This document shows positions 49,387-57,991 of a stretch of 64,000 nucleotides of DNA, piece by piece. A program made the translations under genes and the position numbers. The number at the start of each line of letters is the position of its first letter. The stretch's first letter is position 1. The notes beneath the pieces were generated by a model that saw only the letters and a program-made list of their open reading frames with translations, did no database searches and was not told where the DNA came from. Origin of the DNA: Lysobacter sp. Root916 (GTDB lineage: Bacteria; Pseudomonadota; Gammaproteobacteria; Xanthomonadales; Xanthomonadaceae); NCBI RefSeq assembly GCF_001429785.1, contig NZ_LMJF01000018.1, forward strand, positions 26,293-90,292. The letters run 5' to 3'.

Positions 49387-49411
49387 GATGTGAACCGCGT
49401 TGGTTCACATC
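49387..49411. repeat. Hairpin between immunity and effector genes
   Basis: GATGTGAACC (49387-49396), GCGTT, GGTTCACATC (49402-49411). The stem includes the immunity stop codon. It may set the immunity-to-effector transcript ratio. Confidence 0.6.
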
Positions 49412-49896
49412 AGATCGGCGTAATCCCCGATCTGGTCGCACACGGTCTTGGGCGGGTCGGCCAGCTCGACCACGCGCTGGGCCTTCGGGTCCTTGCCCTT
49501 GCTGGCGCCGACGATGCCGTAGACCAGGTAATAGCGGCCGTCGCGCTCGATCAGGCCGAAGCGCGACAACTCGCTGAAGGCGTAGCGGCCGCCGTCGGCG
49601 CGCTCGACCGAGAATTCGCATTCGGAGTAGCTGCCGGCACCGCATTCGGCGGACAGCGATTTGAGGCCGTGGCGGCCGTCGAAATCGAAGCGGGAGTTGA
49701 GGCCGCCCTCGTCGGAGCCGCCGCTGGCGGCGATGCGCACGCGTTCGTACTCGCCAGAGGCCTTCCAGGCGCGCACCTGCGCGCACAGATCGGCGGACGC
49801 GCCGGCCTTGCCGACGCCCTCTTTATCCACAGCCGGCGCGGTCGACGCGCAGGCGGCCAACAGCGGCAACAACACCCAAGCAGCAGCCTGACGCAT
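49405..49896 (-). CDS. Candidate X-Tfi immunity lipoprotein
   Basis: 163 residues with a lipoprotein signal ending LLAAC, so it is periplasmic and membrane-anchored, where a lysozyme effector acts. The mature part has four cysteines besides the lipobox one (DLCAQV, AECGAG, YSECEF, KTVCDQ). It lies 67 bp upstream of the effector on the same strand, the usual immunity-effector order for these systems. The family is not recognised; the role is inferred from position and localisation. Confidence 0.7.
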   Translation of the reverse strand: MRQAAAWVLLPLLAACASTAPAVDKEGVGKAGASADLCAQVRAWKASGEYERVRIAASGGSDEGGLNSRFDFDGRHGLKSLSAECGAGSYSECEFSVERADGGRYAFSELSRFGLIERDGRYYLVYGIVGASKGKDPKAQRVVELADPPKTVCDQIGDYADLM

Positions 49897-50017
49897 GCCT
49901 CTTCCTTGTGCGGAACGCAGGCGGTCAGAGTGCGGCAGGCGTGCGTGAAAGTTCAACCTCGGCCGGGCGGGTTCGCGGCAGGGCGTGCGCCGCGATCCGC
50001 CGGGCCGGTTGCGGGGC

Positions 50018-50260
50018 TCAGGCGATCCCGTGCAGACGGCGCGCCTCGGCGATCCGGGTCTTCACGGTCGCATCCAGCTCGCCCAGTTCGGCTTGCTTGA
50101 AGATGTTGCCGAGCACGCGCTTCTCGTCGTCGTCGATGCTCTGGTCGCGTAGGGCCAGCGCCAGCAGCTTGTCGAATTCCTGGGCATCGAGTTCGCCGTC
50201 GTTGGTGAATACCGGGATCGAGGCCAGGGCGATTTCGAGGTGACTCTTGGGGGTCGTCAT
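50018..50260 (-). CDS. Small acidic helical protein (TerB-like segment)
   Basis: 80 residues, with no signal peptide or membrane helix. The segment LRDQSIDDDEKRVLGNIF with following helices resembles TerB/EF-hand-like helical proteins and the N-terminus of the PLD protein at 36960-37661. The gene is between the oleA terminator and the effector pair. Function unknown; a regulatory or metal-binding partner of the PspA/flotillin run is possible. Confidence 0.65.
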   Translation of the reverse strand: MTTPKSHLEIALASIPVFTNDGELDAQEFDKLLALALRDQSIDDDEKRVLGNIFKQAELGELDATVKTRIAEARRLHGIA

Positions 50261-50355
50261 GGGCAGTCCTGTGCTGGGTGCGATAAGAAACCCGATGCTA
50301 GCGCGGCGCACATGAAGATTTCGATCAGGCCGGCGCGCGCGGCGCCGCCAAAGAA

Positions 50356-50383
50356 AAAGCCCGCGCTGGCTAGCGCGGGCTTT
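50356..50383 (-). terminator. Rho-independent terminator of oleA
   Basis: AAAGCCCGCGCT (50356-50367), GGCT, AGCGCGGGCTTT (50372-50383): a 12-bp perfect stem followed on the minus strand by TTTTTCTTT, 40 bp beyond the oleA stop. It ends the oleA transcript and shows that oleA is not co-transcribed with the genes that follow. Confidence 0.88.
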
Positions 50384-50423
50384 CGTGGCACAACGCGCGT
50401 GTCGCCGCGCGTATTTGTCGTGC

Positions 50424-51440
50424 TTACCAGACCACTTCGGCCATCGAGCAGTTCAGGCCCGAACCGATGCCGAGCAGAGCGACGCGGTCGCCCTTCTTCA
50501 GGCGGCCCATCTCGCGCAGCTTGCTCAGCACGATCGGCACCGAGGCCGGGCCGATGTTGCCGTGCTCGTTGAAGATGGTCAGGACCTTCTTCGGGTCGAT
50601 GCCGAAGGCCTTAATGAAGGCCTGGGTGTGGACCTGGCTGACCTGATGGATCACGAACTCGTCGAGTTCGTCGGCAACCCAGCCCAACGCGCCGATCGCG
50701 GCGATCCAGGTGCGCTGGGCGAGCTTGAGGCCCTCGGTCAGCAGCATCTTGGTGTCGGTGACCATGCGGTCGAGGTTGCCGCGGCACAGGCTGTTCCACT
50801 GCGTGGCCGCGCGGGTGACGCCGCCGCGGTAACGCGGCGCGCCCGGCGCGAGTTCGGAACGCGCCATCACCATGGCCGCGGCGCCGCAGCCCAGGGTCAG
50901 GGTGGCCAGCTCGTTGCGGAACTGCTCGGCGGTGGCGTCGGGCGAGGTCAGGCGCTCGAGGGTCTTCTCGTAGGCCAGGCCGGCGGTCTCACCGTCCACG
51001 ACCAGGGCGTAGTCGATTTCGCCGCGCTCGATCATGCGCGCGGCGATGTCCATGCCGTTGATGAAGGCCAGGCAGGCGTTGGCGACGTCGAAGTTCTGGC
51101 AGTGCTCGGACAGGCCGAGGTTGCCGCTGACGATGCTGGCGGTGGACGGCTCGAGGTAGTCGCGGCTGACCGAGGTGTTGACCAGCAGGCCGACCCGGTC
51201 GGGTTCGATGCCGGCATCGGCCAGCGCCTTCACGCCGGCCAGGGTGGCGGCATCGGAGGCGAGCATGTCGCCGTCCCACAGTCGGCGCGCGTGGATGCCG
51301 GCGATGTCCTTGAGCACATCGGCCTTGATACCGAGCCGGTCGAGCGTCGGCTTGAGGCGTTCGTTGATCTCGTCCGAACTCAGACGACGCGGGGCGTCGA
51401 TGTGGGCGAGACCGGCGATGGCGACATGTTGGAACAGCAT
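50424..51440 (-). CDS. oleA: OleA, Claisen-condensing thiolase for long-chain olefins
   Basis: 338 residues, nearly the Xanthomonas OleA pattern throughout. The catalytic cysteine is Cys123 (ANACLAF), with His in VIHQVS and Asn in GNIGPAS near the end. It joins two fatty acyl-CoAs to a 2-alkyl-3-oxo acid, the first step before OleD, OleC and OleB. It is a single-gene transcript ending at the 50356 terminator and is 13.7 kb from oleB. Confidence 0.95.
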   Translation of the reverse strand: MLFQHVAIAGLAHIDAPRRLSSDEINERLKPTLDRLGIKADVLKDIAGIHARRLWDGDMLASDAATLAGVKALADAGIEPDRVGLLVNTSVSRDYLEPSTASIVSGNLGLSEHCQNFDVANACLAFINGMDIAARMIERGEIDYALVVDGETAGLAYEKTLERLTSPDATAEQFRNELATLTLGCGAAAMVMARSELAPGAPRYRGGVTRAATQWNSLCRGNLDRMVTDTKMLLTEGLKLAQRTWIAAIGALGWVADELDEFVIHQVSQVHTQAFIKAFGIDPKKVLTIFNEHGNIGPASVPIVLSKLREMGRLKKGDRVALLGIGSGLNCSMAEVVW

Positions 51441-51642
51441 GGGCGGCGAACCGTGAGCGGAAACACGAAAGATTAACGGGTTCCAGGCCGCCCTGCATTA
51501 AATGGTGTCGCCCCGGCCGGCGAACGGGCGCCGGCAGCTGAAGCGTTCAGGACGTGCCCAGGGGCACTTAAAGCACGCTAAAGCCGCTGGAACGGGCCTT
51601 AGCGGCCCTTAATCGGGCCCCCAGCGGGTCGAGGCCCGGGTC

Positions 51643-52029
51643 TCAGCCGCCGACCGGGTAGGTCTTGGCGGACTCGGCCGGGGCCGCGGCCGGCCGACCG
51701 GCGGTAGGCGCCGGGCCGCCGCAGCGGTAGGCCGCGTAGCGCTGCTCGCCATTGGCGGGCGGGGCCAGCGGCTGGATGGTGTCGGCCTGCAGGCCCGGCG
51801 CCTCGTTGCGGGCCAGGGTTTCCAGCTCCTCGCTCACGCGCAGGGCGTTGCGTTCGTAGAAGGCCACCGAGTCCTTGACCGAGACCGCGACTTCGCCGCG
51901 CTTCTCGCAGGCCGGCGCGGCACCGCCGCTGAGCACGCGCACCGCAGACGCACCCGGAGCCATCTGCACCCAGGTGCAACCGCCGAGGACCAGGGCGGCG
52001 AACAGGCTAACGGCGAGCGGACGATTCAT
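51643..52029 (-). CDS. DUF4156 lipoprotein
   Basis: 128 residues with lipobox VLGGC, then TWVQMAPGASAVRVL, typical of DUF4156. Two further cysteines (PACEKR and YRCGG). The C-terminus is Ala/Pro-rich. Periplasmic, membrane-anchored, function unknown. The 200 bp between it and oleA hold the palindrome GTGCCC-AG-GGGCAC (51554-51567), perhaps part of the oleA promoter. Confidence 0.8.
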   Translation of the reverse strand: MNRPLAVSLFAALVLGGCTWVQMAPGASAVRVLSGGAAPACEKRGEVAVSVKDSVAFYERNALRVSEELETLARNEAPGLQADTIQPLAPPANGEQRYAAYRCGGPAPTAGRPAAAPAESAKTYPVGG

Positions 52030-52144
52030 GCGGAGCTCCAGTGAGGCGGCGTGGATGACGCGCATTCTGGCTGGGTATGCGTGAATTTGGGAGGACTGGT
52101 GATGCGGGGGGCGCTGCGACCGCTCTTCACGCTTGTTTGCTGTC

Positions 52145-52270
52145 CCTTCTCCCGCTGACGGGAGAAGGTGCCCGGAGGGCGGATGAGGGCGCGCGAATCG
52201 CAAGCGGCGGCGCTAGCTTGATGCTGCGCGTGCCCTCACCCCAACCCCTCTCCCGCACGCGGGAGAGGGG
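52145..52270. repeat. Pair of REP-like hairpins
   Basis: CCTTCTCCCG-CTGA-CGGGAGAAGG (52145-52168) and CCCCTCTCCCG-CACG-CGGGAGAGGGG (52245-52270) are related hairpins in the gap after the M16 gene, of a type common in Xanthomonadaceae intergenic regions. They probably act in 3' end stability or termination. Confidence 0.7.
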
Positions 52271-52310
52271 CTAAAGCAAAAATGCGGCGGATGAGGGCAG
52301 CGGCACGCCC

Positions 52311-55190
52311 TTACTTCTGCTTCGGCTTACCGTCCGCGTCCACCGACTGCACTTCGCCCAGCTTCAGATCGCGGATCGGCTGTTCGATCTTCGACAAGTC
52401 GCCGACCACCACCCAGGTGACCGCGGCCGGGTCGATGGTCTCGGCCGCGGCCTGGGCCAGCGCCGGGGTCATCGCATCGTTGCGGGCCTTGTACTGGACG
52501 ATGTAGTCGTCCGGACGGCCGTAGCGCAGATTGCCGGCGACCTGACCCAGCACCGCGTTCGCGGTCTCGTAGGCGCCGGGCAGGCTGAGGGTGTTGCTGG
52601 CGCGGATCTTGGCCACCTCGGCCTCGGTGATCGGGGTCTGGCCGCTGGCGAAGGCGTCGATCTCGCGCTTGAGCTCCTTGATCGAATCCACGGTCTTGTC
52701 GCTCTGCACCGCCGCTGAGGCGATCCACGGGCGCTGGCCCTTGGTGTTGCTGGCGCCGCTGTAGGAACCGTAGGCCCAGTGCTTGTCCTCGCGCAGGTTC
52801 ATGTTGAGGCGCGAGCTGAACTCGCCGCCGAGCACGCCGTTGGCGAAGTCGAAATCGATCGAGCCGGCGTCCGAGGTCGGCGGCACCACTTCGCCGACGT
52901 AAAGGTTGGACTGGATCGCGCCGGGCTGGTCGACCAGGAACACACGCGGCGCCTTCGGGCGCGGCACCGTCGCCACTTCAGGCAGCGCGGGCGCGTTCGG
53001 CGCCGGCTTCCAATCGCCGAAACGCTTTTCCAGCTGCGGCACGATGTCCTTGAGGCTGGTGTCGCCGACCACGACGATGCGCACCTTGTCCGGCTGCAGC
53101 CAGTCGCGATGGAAGGCGACCAGATCGTCGCGGGTCAGCGAGGCGATCGAGGCCTCGGTGCCGCTGCCGGTGAAGGGAATCGCGTAGGCGTGGCCGGCGC
53201 CGTACAGCAGCGGCGGCAGCACGCGCAGGGCCGCGGTCTGCGGACGCGCCTTCTCCTGCTTGATGCCGGCCAGCCAGGTCGCGCGCACGCGCTCGATCTC
53301 GGCAGCGTCGAAGCGCGGACGGCGGACCACATCGGCGAACAGATCCAGCGACGGATCCAGCTTGTCCTTCAGCGCCGACAGGCTGATCGAGGCGCTGTCC
53401 AGGCTGGCGCCGGCGCCGAGCTCGGCGCCCAGGGCCTCCTTGCGCGCGGCCAGCTGCAGCGCACCGTAGTCGCCGGCGCCTTCGTCCAGCATCGACATGG
53501 CGAAGCTGGCCGTGCCCAGCTTGCGGCCCTGGTCGGCGGTGTAGCCGCCCGGGAATTCCATCAACAGCTGCACCACCGGAATTTCGTGGCGCTCCACCAG
53601 CACCACTTCCATGCCGTTGGACAGCTTGCCGCGCTGCGGGGTCGGGAAGCTCAGCGCCGGGAAGGTCTGGGTGACCGGCACGCCGGTGCTGCGGTCGACG
53701 TCGGACTTGACGGTCTTGAACTTGGGATCCGGCGCGGGCACCGCGGCCGGCGCGCTGGCGGGCGCCGCGGCGGCGGTTTCCGGCAGCGACGAAGCCGGCT
53801 TGTCGCTGGGCTGCACGACCAGAGTGTGCGAGCCCACGCCCAGCCACTTCCGGCCGGCCGCACGCACGCTTTCCGGGGTCGCGGCCATCAGGGTTTCCAG
53901 CTCTTCGCGGTAGCAGTCGGGCTTGCCGCTGTAGACCGCGCATTCGGCCAGCACGTCGGACTTGCCGCCGAAGCCGCCGATGCGCTCGATGCCGCGCACG
54001 AAGTCGGCGCGGATCGCGGTCTTGGCCTGATCCAGTTCCTCGGCGGTCGGGCCCTGGGTCAGCAGACGCTGCAGTTCCTCGTCGACGATCTTCTCGACCT
54101 TGGCCGAGTCCACACCTTCCTTGACCGTGGTGGTGATGAAGAAGGTGCCGCTGATCTCGCTGTTCCAGACCGAGGTGCCGACGTTATCGGCCAGCTTGTC
54201 CTGGTGGACCAGGCGCGTGTCCAGGCGCGAGGACGCGCTGCCGCCCAGCACCTGGCTCAGCAGGGTCAGCAGGGTCGAATCCTTGCTGCCGTTCTCGGCC
54301 ACCGGCCAGGCGCGGTACACGCGCACCTGCGGCACGCGGTCGGGTACCGTCTCGCGGGTGTCCTGACTGCGCTTGGGAATGTTGGTCGGCATGTCCTTGA
54401 GCGTCGCGCTGGCGGGGATGTCGCCGAAGTAGCGCAGGGCCTTTTCCTTGGCCGTCTTCAGATCGATATCGCCGGCCAGCACCAGCACCGCGTTGTTGGG
54501 GCCGTACCAGCTGCGGAACCAGGTCTTGACGTCGTCGAGCGAGGCCGCGTCGAGGTCGGCCATCGAGCCGATGGTCTGCCAGTGGTAGGGATGCCCGACC
54601 GGGTACAGGGCCTCGAACATCTTGGCGTTGATGCGGCGGCCGTAGGGCTGGTTCTCGCCCTGGCGCTTCTCGTTCTGGACCACGCCGCGCTGCTCGTCCA
54701 GGGTCTTCTGGTCGATCGCGCCGAGCAGGTGGCCCATGCGGTCGGACTCCATCCACAGCGCCATGTCCAGCGCGGTGGTGGGCACGTTCTGGAAGTAGTT
54801 GGTGCGGTCCTGGTTGGTGGTGCCGTTCTGATCGGTCACACCGACCAGCTCGAACGGCGCGAAGAACTCGCCCTTGTGGTTCTCCGAGCCCTGGAACATC
54901 AGGTGCTCGAACAGATGCGCGAAGCCGGTGCGGCCGGGCTGCTCGTTCTTGCTGCCCACGTGGTACCACAGGTTGACCGCGACGATCGGCGCCTTGCGGT
55001 CGGTGTGCACGATCACGCGCAGGCCGTTGGGCAGGGTGAACTCCTCGTACGGGATCGCGACCGAGGCCTTGGGCGCGGCGGCGTACGCGGGCACCGACGC
55101 AGCGACGCCACCGCCCAGCGCGGCGGTCAGGGCGAGAGCGAGGGCGGCGGCGCGCGGGCGGGCGCGGGACGTCGGCGAGATCGGGGACAT
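52311..55190 (-). CDS. M16 zinc metallopeptidase (second copy)
   Basis: 959 residues: a signal peptide (AALALALTAALGGGVAAS), M16 domain 1 with HLFEH near residue 90 and a following Glu region (VQNEKRQGEN), an Ala/Pro linker near 470 and an inactive M16 domain 2. It has the same architecture as 27395-30199 but is divergent in sequence. Periplasmic protease of unknown substrate. REP hairpins follow its stop. Confidence 0.9.
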   Translation of the reverse strand: MSPISPTSRARPRAAALALALTAALGGGVAASVPAYAAAPKASVAIPYEEFTLPNGLRVIVHTDRKAPIVAVNLWYHVGSKNEQPGRTGFAHLFEHLMFQGSENHKGEFFAPFELVGVTDQNGTTNQDRTNYFQNVPTTALDMALWMESDRMGHLLGAIDQKTLDEQRGVVQNEKRQGENQPYGRRINAKMFEALYPVGHPYHWQTIGSMADLDAASLDDVKTWFRSWYGPNNAVLVLAGDIDLKTAKEKALRYFGDIPASATLKDMPTNIPKRSQDTRETVPDRVPQVRVYRAWPVAENGSKDSTLLTLLSQVLGGSASSRLDTRLVHQDKLADNVGTSVWNSEISGTFFITTTVKEGVDSAKVEKIVDEELQRLLTQGPTAEELDQAKTAIRADFVRGIERIGGFGGKSDVLAECAVYSGKPDCYREELETLMAATPESVRAAGRKWLGVGSHTLVVQPSDKPASSLPETAAAAPASAPAAVPAPDPKFKTVKSDVDRSTGVPVTQTFPALSFPTPQRGKLSNGMEVVLVERHEIPVVQLLMEFPGGYTADQGRKLGTASFAMSMLDEGAGDYGALQLAARKEALGAELGAGASLDSASISLSALKDKLDPSLDLFADVVRRPRFDAAEIERVRATWLAGIKQEKARPQTAALRVLPPLLYGAGHAYAIPFTGSGTEASIASLTRDDLVAFHRDWLQPDKVRIVVVGDTSLKDIVPQLEKRFGDWKPAPNAPALPEVATVPRPKAPRVFLVDQPGAIQSNLYVGEVVPPTSDAGSIDFDFANGVLGGEFSSRLNMNLREDKHWAYGSYSGASNTKGQRPWIASAAVQSDKTVDSIKELKREIDAFASGQTPITEAEVAKIRASNTLSLPGAYETANAVLGQVAGNLRYGRPDDYIVQYKARNDAMTPALAQAAAETIDPAAVTWVVVGDLSKIEQPIRDLKLGEVQSVDADGKPKQK

Positions 55191-55404
55191 GTGCAGCTCC
55201 TGGGTACGGTCGGATGGTTGCGAATGAAGGGATTACGCGCGGACGAGGCCGGCGCAGGACCCTGCATCCTAGTCGCGGCGGGCGGCCGTGAGCACTAGGC
55301 CACAAGTTAGGTAGGGGGTCGGGACGGACCTGCGTTACCCGTTTTTTGTGCCTGTACGTGCCCAGGCCCGGCCCTGCGGGGAGCCAGCCACGCATAATGC
55401 GCGC

Positions 55405-55884
55405 ATGTTCGACGTCATCCTGTACCAGCCCGAGATCCCGCCCAACACCGGCAACGTGATCCGCCTGTGCGCCAACACCGGCGCGCGCCTGCATCTGATC
55501 GCGCCGCTGGGCTTCGGCCTGGAAGACAAACAGCTCAAGCGCGCCGGCCTGGACTATCACGAGTACGCCACGCTGCGCGTTCACGACAGCCTGGACGCGG
55601 CGCTGGCGGCGATCGCCCAGGACCAGGGCGTGCCGCCGCGCTTGTTCGCACTGAGCACGCGCGGGCGCACCCGCCACGATCGCCCGGCCTATCGCGCCGG
55701 CGATGCCTTCCTGTTCGGCCCGGAAACCCGCGGCCTGCCCGGCGAAGTATTGGAAGGCGTGCCCGAAGCGCAGCGCCTGCGTCTGCCGATGCGCCCGGAG
55801 AACCGCAGCCTGAACCTGTCCAACGCGGTCGCGGTGGTGGTGTTCGAGGCCTGGCGTCAGCTCGCTTACGCCGGCGGCGAATAA
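55405..55884 (+). CDS. trmL: tRNA (cytidine/uridine-2'-O-)-methyltransferase TrmL
   Basis: 159 residues of the SPOUT family. N-terminal PEIPPNTGNVIRLCANTG and C-terminal knot motifs LFGPETRGLP and LNLSNAVAVVVFE. It methylates the wobble base ribose of tRNA-Leu. Length is normal; it stands alone. Confidence 0.92.
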   Translation: MFDVILYQPEIPPNTGNVIRLCANTGARLHLIAPLGFGLEDKQLKRAGLDYHEYATLRVHDSLDAALAAIAQDQGVPPRLFALSTRGRTRHDRPAYRAGDAFLFGPETRGLPGEVLEGVPEAQRLRLPMRPENRSLNLSNAVAVVVFEAWRQLAYAGGE

Positions 55885-56111
55885 GCCCGGCCACCGCGGC
55901 GGCCGTGCACCGCCCCGGTGCCGCGACGCCACTTAGACTTTGGTCGTAGACGCAGGCGTTGCGCAACGCGGTTCCACTACGCGCTGCCGTGCGCGCGTCC
56001 GCTTGCGCGGCGGCGCGGCGATGTTGTGGATAGAGCGCAGAAAAAACCGAGCCGTCGGGCGATCTGCGCCGAATCGATCCATCGCGATCGCAGCATAGTG
56101 AGAGCCGCCGC

Positions 56112-56600
56112 ATGAACGAACAGGTTTCGAACCCCCACGCGCCGCCCGGCATGCAGATCATGCGCAGCGCATACACCGTCACCACCACCATCGACCGCCT
56201 GGTGGCGATGGTCGAACAGCGCGGGCTGCGCGTGTACGCGCGCATCGACCACGCCCGCATCGCCGACGGCTGCGGCCTGCGCATGCCACCGACCCAGCTG
56301 CTGCTGTTCGGAAATCCGCTGGCCTCGTCGGTGGCGATGCTGGAACAGCCGACCCTGGCGATCGATCTGCCGATGAAGGTACTGGCCTGGCGTCACGACG
56401 ACGGCCACACCCGCGTGGGCTATCTCGACTTGGATTGGATGGCCGACCGGCATGCCTTGCCGGAAGCGCAGCGCGACATCACCCAGGCGGTGAACCAAAG
56501 CCTGCGCGCGCTGGTACGCGCGGCCGCCTCGCGCGAAGTGTCCTTGCGCGTATGCCCGGTGCCGGAGCCGCGGCCGCGCCGTCTGGCGGCGGTGGGCTAA
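56112..56600 (+). CDS. DUF302 protein
   Basis: 162 residues with the DUF302 fold (TTTIDRLVAMVEQRGLRVYA, LLLFGNPLASSVAM, MKVLAW). No signal peptide. Family members are soluble and of unknown role. It marks the end of the orderly chromosomal part: from 56627 on, REP elements begin. Confidence 0.8.
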   Translation: MNEQVSNPHAPPGMQIMRSAYTVTTTIDRLVAMVEQRGLRVYARIDHARIADGCGLRMPPTQLLLFGNPLASSVAMLEQPTLAIDLPMKVLAWRHDDGHTRVGYLDLDWMADRHALPEAQRDITQAVNQSLRALVRAAASREVSLRVCPVPEPRPRRLAAVG

Positions 56601-56626
56601 ATCGGCGTCGATTCTCTCAGGCCGTT

Positions 56627-56690
56627 CGTGCAACCAGCAGAGGCTGATCTGGGTGTCAGGCTAATGTGGGACTGTGGGCGTCCTTGTTCG
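56627..56690 (+). repeat. RAYT-associated REP copy 1
   Basis: The unit contains GGTGTCAGGCTAATGTGGGACTGTGGGCGTCCTTGTT-like sequence. The same core (GTCAGGCTA, then GGAACTGTGGGTGTCCTTG) occurs near 62581, 62645 and 62767. It covers the last codons of the minus-strand gene ending at 56661. Confidence 0.75.
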
Positions 56691-57131
56691 CTGTGCAAGC
56701 TCACGCTGAAGCTCCCAGCATTCACGATTATCCCGCCCGCCCAACTCGAAGCAACGAGACAAGGCCGCTGAGAGCCGCCCATCCCTGTCCGAAATGGATA
56801 GCGGCTGCAGTTGTGCGAACTCCAGCAACAAAGTCACATTGATGGTGAGATTGCCTGTTTGGACCGCCTCTGCAAGAAGTAGCGGCCCAACACGCGTGCC
56901 GTTCTTGTCCAACAAATAGTCGAATCGCGAGGACGACGGCCGCCGATGCTCCAGTTCCCAGACGACTATTCGAACCTGAATGTCTGGCGGCAGCGTCTGA
57001 AACTGGGTTCGGGCCTGCTCCAGGCTCATACCCTCCAAATTCCGCAGCTCCTTTGGCTTCCCGCCGTAGCATGCAGACACAGAGATGACGGCGAAGCACA
57101 AAGAGAGGATCGCAATTTTCATTTTCTGCAT
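56661..57131 (-). CDS. Hypothetical lipoprotein, 3' end inside a REP
   Basis: 156 residues with a lipoprotein signal (ILSLCFAVISVSAC). The body has a motif MSLEQARTQFQTLP and a region resembling helical orphan proteins. The last ten codons lie within REP copy 1, so the natural C-terminus may have been replaced. MQKMK is chosen; MKIAIL 9 bases later also works. It follows the gene at 57176 by 45 bp on the same strand. Confidence 0.6.
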   Translation of the reverse strand: MQKMKIAILSLCFAVISVSACYGGKPKELRNLEGMSLEQARTQFQTLPPDIQVRIVVWELEHRRPSSSRFDYLLDKNGTRVGPLLLAEAVQTGNLTINVTLLLEFAQLQPLSISDRDGRLSAALSRCFELGGRDNRECWELQRELAQRTRTPTVPH

Positions 57132-57175
57132 TCGTCGCCAGCGACACGCCCTCATCATGTTCCACATGGGCCCAC

Positions 57176-57583
57176 CTATGGACGATCAAGTTTAGCCCGC
57201 TTTTTCTCGGGCGCCGCCTCCAGCTCCTTGAGGTACTCAACCGCTCTCTCACTACCGTGTTCAGCGGCTTCCTTCAACCAATATTTCCCACGAACACGCT
57301 CTTCACTCTCCGCAGATTTCGTCAAAATAAATCCATAGTTGTACTCACAAACCACATCGCCGTTCTCCGCACAAATCCTCAGCCACGCGTTCCCCTCTTC
57401 GTACTGAACGGAGGCGACGCTGTAGTACTCATACAGGCGTTTTGCCGCGGAGGATTCACCTCCGAGCGCCGCAAGCTTGAGCGCCTCGATGTCGCCTTCT
57501 GGAATTGCCAAAGAATGCACATCCCCGGCCGCCCCCGCCATTAGCGTTAAGAGCGAAGCAAATCCCATCATCGACCTGCTCAT
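57176..57583 (-). CDS. Sel1-repeat-like secreted protein
   Basis: 135 residues: a signal peptide (MGFASLLTLMAGAAG), then tetratricopeptide-like Sel1 repeats (ALKLAALGGESSAAKRLYEYY, GKYWLKEAAEHGSERAVEYL). Two cysteines. A GGAGAG ribosome site precedes the ATG. Likely a periplasmic interaction protein; pairs with the lipoprotein gene downstream. Confidence 0.7.
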   Translation of the reverse strand: MSRSMMGFASLLTLMAGAAGDVHSLAIPEGDIEALKLAALGGESSAAKRLYEYYSVASVQYEEGNAWLRICAENGDVVCEYNYGFILTKSAESEERVRGKYWLKEAAEHGSERAVEYLKELEAAPEKKRAKLDRP

Positions 57584-57626
57584 TAATGCTCTCCGACTTA
57601 AAGTTGAGGTATGAAGGGATTTATGG

Positions 57627-57902
57627 CTTGTCTGCGACACTGCTGCAAAGCCAGTGAGGAATAGGTTCACTAGGCCAAGCGCACTACCCAAACACTAGAA
57701 GGGGATATCTTGCATGGCCTGGATGCCTCTAGCAGCGGGTACGAGGGGCGGAGCAGCTACTAAATACCCGAGACGAGCTTGGCTGCGATGCCGGCGCCAT
57801 TAAGCCAGCGTTGATCCAGACGCTGCGCTATCTCCAGCATGTCCTGAACTTCACCGATCACACGCCAGTAACCCGAGCCAATAGACTTCTGTGGAACTGT
57901 TG
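57627..57902 (-). mobile_element. Deletion derivative A of the RAYT element
   Basis: On the minus strand it encodes SIGSGYWRVIGEVQDMLEIA and the rest of a RAYT C-terminus (about 40 codons), closely matching the tail of the intact RAYT at 61585-62535. The transposase body is missing. A diverged REP core (GTGGAACTGT) lies at its right end near 57890, and another REP core at 57941-57962. Confidence 0.75.
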
Positions 57903-57991
57903 ACGTCCTCGGCGCCGGTCTGCTGCTTGGCTCCGGCTTACTGCAGAACTATGGGTGTCCTTATCTACCTCTATTGTTCGCGGCCTATTGT

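Noticed and set aside
56946..57544. Plus-strand small frames opposite the Sel1-like and lipoprotein genes
   Set aside because: No ribosome site; the minus-strand frames have signal peptides and repeats.
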